Shown here piece after piece: positions 39,345 through 49,975 of a stretch of 64,000 nucleotides of DNA (position 1 is its first letter; the number at the start of each line of letters is the position of its first letter). The stretch is from NCBI RefSeq assembly GCF_958298935.1, contig NC_084921.1, positions 51,881,001 through 51,945,000 on the forward strand. Direction: 5' to 3'. The stretch is from Phragmites australis. Lineage: Eukaryota > Streptophyta > Magnoliopsida > Poales > Poaceae. Position numbers and translations under genes: made by a program. The notes under the pieces were generated by a model. The model was given only the letters and a program-made list of their open reading frames with translations, ran no database searches and was not told where the DNA came from.

Positions 39345-39545
39345 CGAATTGCATTTGATCTTTTTTATTTTACCTTCAAACTTGCTCATTTTATATTACC
39401 ACAGGTTTAGCAAGATCGCGAACCACCAAATCATTTATAGAATCTGGGATGGGATCTAGCCACCGGATGGTTTCATACGAGTCCCTACACGAACCAATAC
39501 GAGCAAGCTCGTGAGCACGTGAATTACAGTTACGTAGACTAAACA
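39345..39545 (-). mobile_element. LINE RNase H C-terminal relic
   Basis: Minus strand reads AHELARIGSCRDSYETIRWL then DPIPDSINDLVVRDLAK, matching the C-terminal RNase H tail of plant LINEs (canonically AHxLAR...W.DP.P.F...LV..D). It is followed by TAATATAAAATG-like 3' sequence. The rest of the LINE is missing: homology ends at about 39540, where a local duplication begins. Confidence 0.55.
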
Positions 39546-40193
39546 TGACTTATATTCACAAAAATTTAAAAAGGTCGCAGCTTGTCTTTCGATCGGCACA
39601 GCAAGAATTGTAGTGTGTGTTTTTGGAGAGAGAGGAGCAAGAATTTTTTATTTTTTTATTTTTTTTACTCTGAGAGGAGCAAGAATTGTAAGTGTAGTTG
39701 CGAGAAATGGTCTCGGGCCCTGAAAATTGTTTACTCATTCAACAGTCAGTGCGCTCTTCGGTCCATTTTAAATAGAAATGGTGGCCCACGTAAGAACACT
39801 TGAATTACCCTCTCCCTTGTTGTAATCATATCCTCTAGGATGAACAATGCAGTAATATTAGCTCTTCTCAATCGTTAGATCTGAAACGGACGTATCAGAT
39901 TAACTGCTATAGTATCTCCATAAAACATTAGAATCACTACAGTAAATAATAGCAGGGCACTGTTCACACAGACTCATATACATTTTGGTGACTTTGCTTC
40001 ACAAAGTCAGAGGATACACTTGCTGGAGTTTGGAGTTGGAGATAATTTTGGATTGCATTTTATGGCTCCAATTTCTCGGAGCTCATGCTTAGTCCAACCT
40101 CCCCAGCTCCCGGCTGAAACTGGACAGGCAGATAGACTTGCGCCATGGCTTCAGCTGCAACTTTCCCCAAGCTTCAGCTCAGGCCAAGATGCC
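39535..40193 (+). repeat. local tandem duplication, copy 1 (with extra 190-bp block)
   Basis: Shares with copy 2 (40196-40615) the blocks TAAACATGACTTA, GATCGGCACAGCAAGAATTG, GAAATGGTCTCGGGCCCTGA, GATAATTTTGGATTGCATT and CAGGCCAAGATGCCAC. Copy 1 carries about 190 bp (39827-40017) absent from copy 2; that block is bordered by TATCCTCT and AGAGGATA, an 8-bp inverted pair, so it may be a small insertion. No coding function seen. Confidence 0.85.
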
Positions 40194-40195
40194 AC

Positions 40196-40615
40196 AACTA
40201 CTAAACATGACTTACATTCACAAAAAATTAAAGAGATCGCAGCTTGTCTTTCGATCGGCACAGCAAGAATTGTAGTGTGTCTTTTTGGAGAGAGAGAGAG
40301 GAGCAAGAATTGTAAGTGAAGTTGCGAGAAATGGTCTCGGGCCCTGAAAAACGTTTACTTATTCAACGGTCAGTGCACTCTTCCGTCCATTTTACATAGA
40401 AATGGTGGCCCATGTAAGAACACTTGAACTACCCTCTCCCTTGCTGGAGTCTTGGAGTTGGAGATAATTTTGGATTGCATTTTATGGCTCCAATTTCTCG
40501 GAGCTCATGCTTAGTCCAGCCTCCCAGCTCCCGGCTGAAACTGGACGGGCAGATAGACTTGTGCCATGGCTTGAGCTGCAACCTTTCCCAAGCTTCGGCT
40601 CAGGCCAAGATGCCA
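40196..40615 (+). repeat. local tandem duplication, copy 2
   Basis: About 420 bp, roughly 92-95% alike to copy 1 by eye, directly adjacent and in the same orientation. It lacks the 190-bp block at 39827-40017. Confidence 0.85.
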
Positions 40616-40843
40616 CAGCCCACAGCTACTTTCAGATCCCATTCTACTGCATGTTCGAGAGAAAAAAAATCCCATTCTTAATATAACTCTCCCTCATGAA
40701 GGTCCAGTTGCCCTCCTGTTAATTAATCCCAAGAATTGTGCTAGCCCTAGCCAGCGGACAGTCATCTCTGCTTAGTCTCCCCTTAGGCGATCGATCCAGT
40801 TCGTGCCCACATCAAAATCTGCAGTGCCTGCAAGTACCAGATG

Positions 40844-43051
40844 TGTAATACCGAATTTTTGAAGGAAAGAAATGAAAGGAATTTGACCGAATTTTGACTT
40901 TTTGATCCGTTGCTCGTATGGCCGATCGGAGACCGCGGTTGCGTTCATCTCGTCGAGACGAACCCATTTTGCTATTCATACGTCCGTTCCGGGCACTTTG
41001 AGACTCGTAACGAGCCCAATAAATTTAGACCGTTCATTAAAAAAAAAATGAGAAGAAGAGATAAGTACTGGACCATCCAGACGTTTCTACTGCGTTCTCT
41101 CTCTCACGCGCGTTCACTCTCTCTCGCGCGTTTCTCTCTCTCGCGTCTCTCTCTTGCGTTGCGCCGCCGCCGTTGCCGCACCGCCCCTGCTCGCCGAGCG
41201 CCGGCCGCCACCGTGTGCTGCTGCCGGGCGCTACCGCAGCACCCGCCGTGCGCCGCTCTGCGCCGGGCACCGCCGCCGTGCACGCGCCGCCGCTAAGCCG
41301 CGCTCCTGTGCCGGCCGCGCCGCTGCTGCGCCGCACGCCGCCGCCGGCCGCCGCTGCCGGCCGTCTCTCTCTCTCTCTCGGTGTTCCGCCGCGCTATCCA
41401 GAGCCCAGCCGGCCGAAGCAACAGCGCCGGGAGAAGGAAGCCAGGAAGAAGAAGGAAGAAAAGAAAAGGAAGAAAGAGAAAAGAAAAGGAAGAAAGAAAA
41501 AAGAAAGAAAAGAGAGAGAAAAAAAAAGGGAAAAAAGAGAAGAAAAGAGAAGAAAAAAGGGAAGAAGAAGAAAAAGGGAAAAGTTGGAAATTTCGGAATT
41601 TTGTCGGATTCGTCGTCAATCTTTCGAAGGCGATTTCTCGGTAATTTCTGGACGATTGTGGTTTGATTAAATCAAATCAATCAATTCCTGTCGTATTATT
41701 TCATGTGATCAATAGTCTGTTTCGTTTCGATAATCATTATTGATTCGAAGATACGATATCTGAGTCGAAGTATTTATTTCGATCATCAGAGCAAAGTCTA
41801 ATTAGTGAGATTTTAGTTCGACTCTGAATTGAAAATAGTGTATCATTTCATGTGATACAATTGTCTGTTCAGTTTTTCGGAATGTAGGCGTATATGTGAC
41901 GTTTTCAGACGTAGAATTGACGCTTCATATTTTATGTGTTTTAAATGTGTTTTAGTTCTGATAGTATGCCTGTACAGGTGATACTATTTCTGGACGTTCT
42001 TGATCGAATTTTCTTCATCGTCGGTAAAGGCAAGTGAATGTATTGTATGACTATGCTTTAACCTAATATTGGGTTGCCTACATTCTTTAATTACAGTGCA
42101 TTCATCTAATCTGAATGACTGATTCTGGGCTGAGTACTATGTTGTTTACGTTTCCAGAAGTTTACTCGATGATTGATTTATGAAGTGCAGTAGGCACGAT
42201 ATGCCATTCTGCAGTTGTTCATTAGTGTTGTATGCAATGTTTTTTTGAAGTCTCAAGCATATTCCGGAAGTTATGTTGGTTATGCTTGAAGCACGTCATA
42301 CATATACATCTCATGCATTGGAAGTTTGTCGTCGTCTTCTGGCCGCGACCGTACCGGTACAGTACCGTATGTCACCCGAGAAGGGGTACGGTGCACACCC
42401 TTACGTTACCCGAGGAGGGGTAAGGGTGAGAAGAGCATGTCATGTGCATGGTTATGTCTTCTTGTGAAATTCAATGAATTATTCATATCAAATCTCATTT
42501 CCTTTAATTAGCATGTATATAGATATATATGCGGCTCTGAAGGCTTATACCAACCGAATGTTAAAATGTTTAATGTTATCGTTGGATTTGCTTAGTCATA
42601 ACTGTTTCTCCTGGTGTTGGCGGTCTGTTTCATTACTAGTTTCTATTTAGAATTGTTAGCATATTCAACTGTGGTTAAATAGCTTTTTGTTAAAGTACCT
42701 TTCACTTGCTGAGATTTTCGAATCTCACCCGTGTTTTCTTTACAGGTATGTTTAGATGTTGACGTACATTTTGGGGATGGATCTCGGTAGCTGCACATAC
42801 TAACTTATCACGATGTCGATAGCTCAACCGGTGTATACAAGTGGTGTGTCTGATGGTCCGTCGTTTGTTTTGTTTATGTTGTGGTTCGACGCTGGTAGCG
42901 TCATGGCGGACTCTATATATATGCTGGTTATATCTGTTTCTGCCTGCCTGTGATATTTCTTTTGGTCAGTTATACCTCTCTATAGAGGAAATACTGCCAA
43001 AATTTCCTTTTTTTTATATAAATAGGCTTGGTTGTAAAGTAGGGTGTTACA
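40844..43051 (+). repeat. 5' LTR
   Basis: Contains a CT-rich and CG-rich stretch (41090-41390), a purine-only stretch of about 150 bp (about 41430-41582) and, near its end, TTTATATAAATAG (about 43013-43025). ORFs of up to 170 codons inside are low-complexity and are not genes. Confidence 0.95.
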
Positions 43052-43054
43052 GCT

Positions 43055-43067
43055 TGGTATCAGAGCC
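43055..43067 (+). other. primer-binding site, tRNA-iMet type
   Basis: TGGTATCAGAGC, 3 bp after the 5' LTR, is complementary to the 3' end of plant initiator tRNA-Met, the usual primer of many gypsy elements. Confidence 0.85.
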
Positions 43068-45590
43068 TAGGCTTTAGATCCTAGGTAATGGAATGACGAA
43101 CCTGACACACTTGCACAAATAGGATGGGTATGGGATGCATTTCATTGCATACGTCTTGTTTATCTTTGTTCGCTTATGTTCGCTATCTCAGATAAGTACT
43201 ATTGAAGTTACTTGTTTGATTATCCGTATATTCTTTAGTGTTTTATCATTGATATATATTGTTAAGTTGTTGGAGTCAGTTCCGTTGGAATGGTGTTTTT
43301 GTCAGGGCGTTAAAATGGTTACCTTGGTCATTAGAACCTGAGAAGCTTCAGAGTATCAATAGCATAAATATTGTATGGCACTGCAGATGGGTTAAGTGGA
43401 GGGCCCCCATGATGCCTTTTCTGCATTGTTAGGTGAGGTTGACCAAGAGTTAGGTTTACGATCCAACTATCCACATACAGAGCGAATATTTTGGGTACAA
43501 GATGGACTGGCCCCCATGTCGTTGACCCTAACTATTCGTTCTCGAAATGTCGGAGAAATGGATCGATGTGTGCCTTACCATATAAGATAAGGTGATAATG
43601 TTTTCAACCTAACCATTAGAATGGTGTAGGATTTCTTTTCCCCATGGAGTCGGGGCAATCTTTTTGCCGATTGTGTGAAAATGTGTTGATAGTGAGATCC
43701 TAATAGGGTTCTGGGAGTTTTTCTAATCTTTTGCTAGACTTGTACCCTAGTTGTTGATGTTTTGAGGATTAGTTAACACCTCGTGTTTAAGTTGAAATGT
43801 TTACATACCTTATGTGTCAGTTTCTTTAATATCTGAGAATAATCTTTTATGGTTGGAATATCTATGCATGTTTTGAAATGATTATTTGAGGTAGTTATTT
43901 TGTTAAGTTAGCCTTTGTGGAAGAGTCCACTGGCTATGGGAGTTGGAGTCATCGATTGCGTTGCAGCGACTGATTCGGGTCATAGTGACGCTAGTGGAGT
44001 GACGCCTAAGGCGTTGGTGTTGTTTAGAGGTTGTCGGAAAAATTGTGGCCTATAACATCATTATGAGGTGCTTTGTTGGCGTGTCGTTATGGGAGTTGGT
44101 AGTTGAGTTTGATAAATTCTACTCGCCGAGTAGATTCCGAAGATAAGGGTTATTTGAATCTTTCCTGGCTAAGTAACCGGAGGTATCACTAGAGCCTGTT
44201 GTAGCAATTCTTCGAGTGGTTCTTGGTATGTGGTTTGCTTTGAGACTCTTTCTTAGATTTCATGAATTGAGTGGATCTGAAGAAGTGGCTAGATCCTGGC
44301 TTAAGATTTTCCCGCAATGGAGCAGGTTTGTGTTTGTTGCTCCAGTTTATTCTCTAAGTTGAAGTTTTAGCCAGGAAGTGTCTGGGTAGGTTTGCATACT
44401 GGAAGTTTGTTCCTATTGGGAGTAAATATCTGCTGTTATATAAAGCGATACTCTACGTACTTGGTCGCTAAGATGTCAATACGTGTTTTGAGAATAGCTT
44501 AAGATCGGTTTTATCTAAACTCTGGTTTGAGGGAAGAGCATTGTAAATAGTGGAGTTTATTCCAGAATTTAAGTGCTGAGATTAGAGTTATGTTTGGGAG
44601 CTAAGGGTTGCTCCCCTGTTTAAAGGAGTGTTGTGAAAGAGGATGAACTATTGGGGTGTATCTTTGTAGTTTTGTTGCTGTTTAGGAGAGGGTATGCCTT
44701 CTAAGGACCCGGAGAGAAGCATTGTATACTTACGCTCAACCCGTTGACGGTAAACTGGTGTTGCAAATGGTGTTTTCTAAACTAAATTGGAGTTGGATTA
44801 ACAAGGTTGAGTTTGTAGAAGTCATATTTTCAACCCTCTCCATGAGCATTCTGCAAGTGATCATCTTGTCGGTTAGATTAACCGATGTCTTTTCAACTTT
44901 TGAGGAGGATGTGTTTTTGCATGCAATTTTACTTTGAAGAAGTTATGGCGTGGTTACCGATAATATGACTGGCCTGGGAATGTGAGCAAGATGTGAAGTT
45001 CTTTAGTATGCCAGTTTGGCATGTTTCTGAATGTACCGATCAACACAGCTTATCTATTGGTGCAATTGCCTTTGGATGGAAGTGTTTTGGTATTCAAGAT
45101 GGAAAGTGCAAGTCTAAACTTGTACCATGAAGGACAAGTTGTTAGATGTTTAGAAGGGTTGAATTAGGCAAGTGGTTGTAATCTCCTGATCACCCCTTCT
45201 AGACTTGATGATACATCGAGATGAGAATGACCAACTGGAGGTTTATATCTTAACGTTGTGACTGTCTCTTGTGTAGATCTACCTACACGTATTTTTTTGG
45301 AGTTAGTGATGTTGGTAGAAGAGGTGAAGTGTTGATGTTTCTTTAATCTTGAACCATAAAGGTTTTAAATTGATCCTCCCTGTGAAGGAGTTGAAGTTGA
45401 AGCGAAGAAGGTTTATATTCTTATTGGGGGTTTCGACCCGAGTTTGTGGAGTTAGCCAATAATATTTTTGGTGTGATTGCATCCACCAAAAAGGATATTT
45501 CTGGCAACTAATGCCTTGGTTTTAGAACTAGTCGAAGAGATTGTCTCATAAATGGCTGGTATAGTATTAGCAGAAATATTGTATGTTCTT
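43068..45590 (+). other. unassigned internal segment of the LTR element
   Basis: Where gag, protease and most of the reverse transcriptase should lie, no domain is readable in any frame. ORFs are short (64 codons at 43396, 71 codons at 44722). No CCHC zinc knuckle, DTG protease motif or YVDD was seen. Either decayed beyond recognition or replaced by unrelated sequence. Confidence 0.6.
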
Positions 45591-45639
45591 GGATTCGTTT
45601 TCCCTTCTAAGAGTGAGAAGGCAACAAAATGTTAAAGAC

Positions 45640-46187
45640 CGTCCAATGTAACCGAGATTCGGAGTTTACTTGGATTCGTTGGCCATTACCGACATTTTAT
45701 ACAAGGTTTTTCTTTTATTGCAAAGTCTATGATTAGACTTACTGAAAAGTGTGTTCCATCTGTATGGACTGATGAATGTGAGAACAATTTCCAAACATTA
45801 AAGAATAAGTTGGTGAACGCTCCTATTTTAGCTTTGCCCGAGTGTGGTAAGCGTTTCACAGTTTACACTGATACTTCTCGGATTGGACTTGGCTGGGTGC
45901 TTATACAAGAAGGTCGGGTAATTGCATATGCTTCCAGACAATTGAAAACTCATGAACAGAATTATCCCACTCATGACTTAGAATGGGCTGTAGTGGTTTT
46001 TGCCTTGAAGAGTTGGAGGTATTACCCGTATGATGAGTCATGCGATATTTTCACTGATCATAAGAGTCTCAAGTATATTTTCACTCAAAGGGATCTGAAT
46101 TTGAGACAACGGAGATGGTTAGAATTAATCAAAGATTATGATCTGACAATTCAGTATCATCCCGGAAAGGGCAAATGTGGTAGCTGA
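45640..46187 (+). pseudogene. pol fragment: RT tail and RNase H
   Basis: Starts [20 protein letters not shown] (frame from about 45649), the linker after the gypsy RT. It continues [40 protein letters not shown] and [20 protein letters not shown], the RNase H of Ty3/gypsy. It ends early by frameshift after YHPGKG, where VVADAL continues in another frame. Confidence 0.9.
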
Positions 46188-46220
46188 CGCCTTAGCAGAA
46201 CAGGTGTACCTAAAGCAATA

Positions 46221-46919
46221 ATGTCTTTACATTCGGACTTGGATCGGATGGGGATATCTTTTTGCTTTGCTGGCACTGTGCAGAAAGAAACTCAAATGAT
46301 CATCCAATCTGCTATACCTGAGCGTGTACGTGAAGCTCAACAATATGATCATCTTCTTTTAGAAGTTCGAAAGAGGACTTCGATGAAAAATTCAAAGGAA
46401 TTTACCATTGATGAGAATGTCGCAATACGCTTCAGGGGACGTCTTTGTGTACCACAAAAGGCAGATGTGAAAATGAATATCTTGAGAGAGGCCCATAGGA
46501 CTCCTTATACAATTCATCTGGGTGGAACCAAAATGTATCGAGACCTAAAGCAAAATTTTTGGTGGAAAAGGATGAAAGTGGATATTGCTAAGTATGTTGC
46601 AGCTTGTGGTGTCTGCCAACAAGTAAAGGCTGAGCATAAAAGATCTGCAAGATTAATGCAATCCTTAGAAATCCCAGAATGGAAATGGGAACATATCACT
46701 ATGGACTTCGTTGTTGGGTCGCCTCGTTCACCTCGAGGCAGAGATGCTATTTGGGTTGTCGTGGATAGGCTTACAAAATCTGCACATTTCATTCCAATGA
46801 AGACAACCAATTCAGCACATGATTTAGCTCCCTTGTATATTCGGGAAATAGTGAGGTTGCATGGTGTGCCAAATTCGATCATTTCAGATCGGGATTCCAA
46901 ATTTGTATCCCAGTTTTAG
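46221..46919 (+). pseudogene. integrase fragment: zinc-binding domain and half of the core
   Basis: HRTPYTIHLGGTKMYRDLKQ and the following CGVCQQVKAEH form the H2C2 zinc finger. The core shows the first Asp in ITMDFVVGSP and the second in IISDRDSKF, then stops at TAG (46917-46919). About 100 residues that should carry the third catalytic residue (Glu) are missing, so the DDE triad is incomplete and the enzyme cannot be active. Confidence 0.9.
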
Positions 46920-46920
46920 C

Positions 46921-47593
46921 AGAGTTTGCTTATAATAATAGCTATTAAGCTAGTATTCGGATGGCTCCTTTTGAGGCCCTATATGGCCGAAGGTGTGTTT
47001 CCCCTTTGTGTTGGGACTCTGTCGGAGAGAAATCACTACTTGGTCCAAATTTGGTCCAGCAAACCTCAGAGAAGGTATAACAAATACGTCAGAACCTGTT
47101 GGCTGCTCAAAGTCAACAGAAGAGTTATGCAGATATCCGGAGACGAGACCTAGAATTTACAGTTGGTGACTATGTTCTTCACAGAGTGTCGCCAACCAAA
47201 GGTGTTGTACGTTTTGGTATCTCTGGGAAGCTTAACCCGAGATACATTGGTCCTTTTCTAATCACAGACCGAGTAGGCAGTTTGGAATACCGTCTTGAGT
47301 TACCAGACTCAATGAGTGGAGTACATAATGTCTTCTATGTTTCTATGCTAAGAAAATATCTGAGAGACCCTGAGCATAAAATTGATGTGGAATCAATCAT
47401 GATAGAGAAAGATCTGATCGTAAAGTACCACCCAATACGTATTCTGGATTCCTCAGAGCGAGTTATGAGGAGGAGGACTATCAAGTTTGTGAGAGTCCTT
47501 TGGACAAATCAAACAGAACGAAAAGTTACTTGGGAACTTGAAGAACGAATGCGCAAGGAGTATCCTGAGCTCCTTGAGACTGGTGAGTCATAA
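46921..47593 (+). pseudogene. integrase C-terminal part
   Basis: Resumes as EFAYNNSY then MAPFEALYGRRC (frameshifted and with stops). From 47099 it is an open frame with QQKSYADIRRRDLEFTVGDY, GKLNPRYIGPFLITDRVGSL and HNVFYVSMLRKYLRDPEH, ending KEYPELLETGES. This is the conserved gypsy integrase C-terminal module. The junction with the preceding fragment is an internal deletion. Confidence 0.85.
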
Positions 47594-47660
47594 GTTTTGA
47601 AATATTTTACCTCTATTCCATAGTTGCTATGAAAGCGGCAGAATTCGAGGACGAATTCCT

Positions 47661-47675
47661 TTAAGGGGGGGAGAA
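47661..47675 (+). other. polypurine tract
   Basis: TTAAGGGGGGGAGAA immediately before the 3' LTR; site of plus-strand DNA priming. Confidence 0.85.
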
Positions 47676-49885
47676 TGTAATACCGAATTTTTGAAGGAAA
47701 GAAATGAAAGGAATTTGACCGAATTTTGACTTTTTGATCCGTTGCTCGTATGGCCGATCGGAGACCGCGGTTGCGTTCATCTCGTCGAGACGAACCCATT
47801 TTGCTATTCATACGTCCGTTCCGGGCACTTTGAGACTCGTAACGAGCCCAATAAATTTAGACCGTTCATTAAAAAAAAAAAATGAGAAGAAGAGATAAGT
47901 ACTGGACCATCCAGACGTTTCTACTGCGTTCTCTCTCTCACGCGCGTTCACTCTCTCTCGCGCGTTTCTCTCTCTCGCGTCTCTCTCTTGCGTTGCGCCG
48001 CCGCCGTTGCCGCACCGCCCCTGCTCGCCGAGCGCCGGCCGCCACCGTGTGCTGCTGCCGGGCGCTACCGCAGCACCCGCCGTGCGCCGCTCTGCGCCGG
48101 GCACCGCCGCCGTGCACGCGCCGCCGCTAAGCCGCGCTCCTGTGCCGGCCGCGCCGCTGCTGCGCCGCACGCCGCCGCCGGCCGCCGCTGCCGGCCGTCT
48201 CTCTCTCTCTCTCGGTGTTCCGCCGCGCTATCCAGAGCCCAGCCGGCCGAAGCAACAGCGCCGGGAGAAGGAAGCCAGGAAGAAGAAGGAAGAAAAGAAA
48301 AGGAAGAAAGAGAAAAGAAAAGGAAGAAAGAAAAAAGAAAGAAAAGAGAGAGAAAAAAAAAGGGAAAAAAGAGAAGAAAAGAGAAGAAAAAAGGGAAGAA
48401 GAAGAAAAAGGGAAAAGTTGGAAATTTCGGAATTTTGTCGGATTCGTCGTCAATCTTTCGAAGGCGATTTCTCGGTAATTTCTGGACGATTGTGGTTTGA
48501 TTAAATCAAATCAATCAATTCCTGTCGTATTATTTCATGTGATCAATAGTCTGTTTCGTTTCGATAATCATTATTGATTCGAAGATACGATATCTGAGTC
48601 GAAGTATTTATTTCGATCATCAGAGCAAAGTCTAATTAGTGAGATTTTAGTTCGACTCTGAATTGAAAATAGTGTATCATTTCATGTGATACAATTGTCT
48701 GTTCAGTTTTTCGGAATGTAGGCGTATATGTGACGTTTTCAGACGTAGAATTGACGCTTCATATTTTATGTGTTTTAAATGTGTTTTAGTTCTGATAGTA
48801 TGCCTGTACAGGTGATACTATTTCTGGACGTTCTTGATCGAATTTTCTTCATCGTCGGTAAAGGCAAGTGAATGTATTGTATGACTATGCTTTAACCTAA
48901 TATTGGGTTGCCTACATTCTTTAATTACAGTGCATTCATCTAATCTGAATGACTGATTCTGGGCTGAGTACTATGTTGTTTACGTTTCCAGAAGTTTACT
49001 CGATGATTGATTTATGAAGTGCAGTAGGCACGATATGCCATTCTGCAGTTGTTCATTAGTGTTGTATGCAATGTTTTTTTGAAGTCTCAAGCATATTCCG
49101 GAAGTTATGTTGGTTATGCTTGAAGCACGTCATACATATACATCTCATGCATTGGAAGTTTGTCGTCGTCTTCTGGCCGCGACCGTACCGGTACAGTACC
49201 GTATGTCACCCGAGAAGGGGTACGGTGCACACCCTTACGTTACCCGAGGAGGGGTAAGGGTGAGAAGAGCATGTCATGTGCATGGTTATGTCTTCTTGTG
49301 AAATTCAATGAATTATTCATATCAAATCTCATTTCCTTTAATTAGCATGTATATAGATATATATGCGGCTCTGAAGGCTTATACCAACCGAATGTTAAAA
49401 TGTTTAATGTTATCGTTGGATTTGCTTAGTCATAACTGTTTCTCCTGGTGTTGGCGGTCTGTTTCATTACTAGTTTCTATTTAGAATTGTTAGCATATTC
49501 AACTGTGGTTAAATAGCTTTTTGTTAAAGTACCTTTCACTTGCTGAGATTTTCGAATCTCACCCGTGTTTTCTTTACAGGTATGTTTAGATGTTGACGTA
49601 CATTTTGGGGATGGATCTCGGTAGCTGCACATACTAACTTATCACGATGTCGATAGCTCAACCGGTGTATACAAGTGGTGTGTCTGATGGTCCGTCGTTT
49701 GTTTTGTTTATGTTGTGGTTCGACGCTGGTAGCGTCATGGCGGACTCTATATATATGCTGGTTATATCTGTTTCTGCCTGCCTGTGATATTTCTTTTGGT
49801 CAGTTATACCTCTCTATAGAGGAAATACTGCCAAAATTTCCTTTTTTTTATATAAATAGGCTTGGTTGTAAAGTAGGGTGTTACA
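47676..49885 (+). repeat. 3' LTR
   Basis: Same sequence as the 5' LTR except for two extra A in the A-run near 47871-47882. Confidence 0.95.
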
Positions 49886-49975
49886 AGATGCCTACTACCT
49901 AGGGGTATACTGAACATTTCCCGTTCTCTTGTCACTTTCAGAGTTTCAGTCTTTTTTTTTTTTCTGACGGGACAG

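Larger units (their letters stand above)
40844..49885 (+). mobile_element. complete young LTR retrotransposon, Ty3/gypsy, coding-defective
   Basis: Flanked by the 5-bp target duplication AGATG (40839-40843 and 49886-49890). LTRs of 2208 and 2210 bp begin TGTAATACCG and end GTGTTACA. The LTRs look identical apart from an A-run of 10 versus 12. Order: 5' LTR, PBS to initiator tRNA-Met, about 2.5 kb without recognisable gag or RT, RT tail plus RNase H, integrase zinc-binding and partial core, integrase C-terminal region, polypurine tract, 3' LTR. RNase H before integrase defines Ty3/gypsy. Near-identical LTRs mean a very recent insertion, yet the polyprotein is truncated and out of frame, so the element was probably mobilised in trans. 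Confidence 0.93.

Noticed and set aside
41154..41670. 165-170-codon Lys/Glu/Arg-rich ORFs in both LTRs (also 47988-48504)
   Set aside because: They are translations of a low-complexity purine tract and CG-rich leader of an LTR, not proteins.
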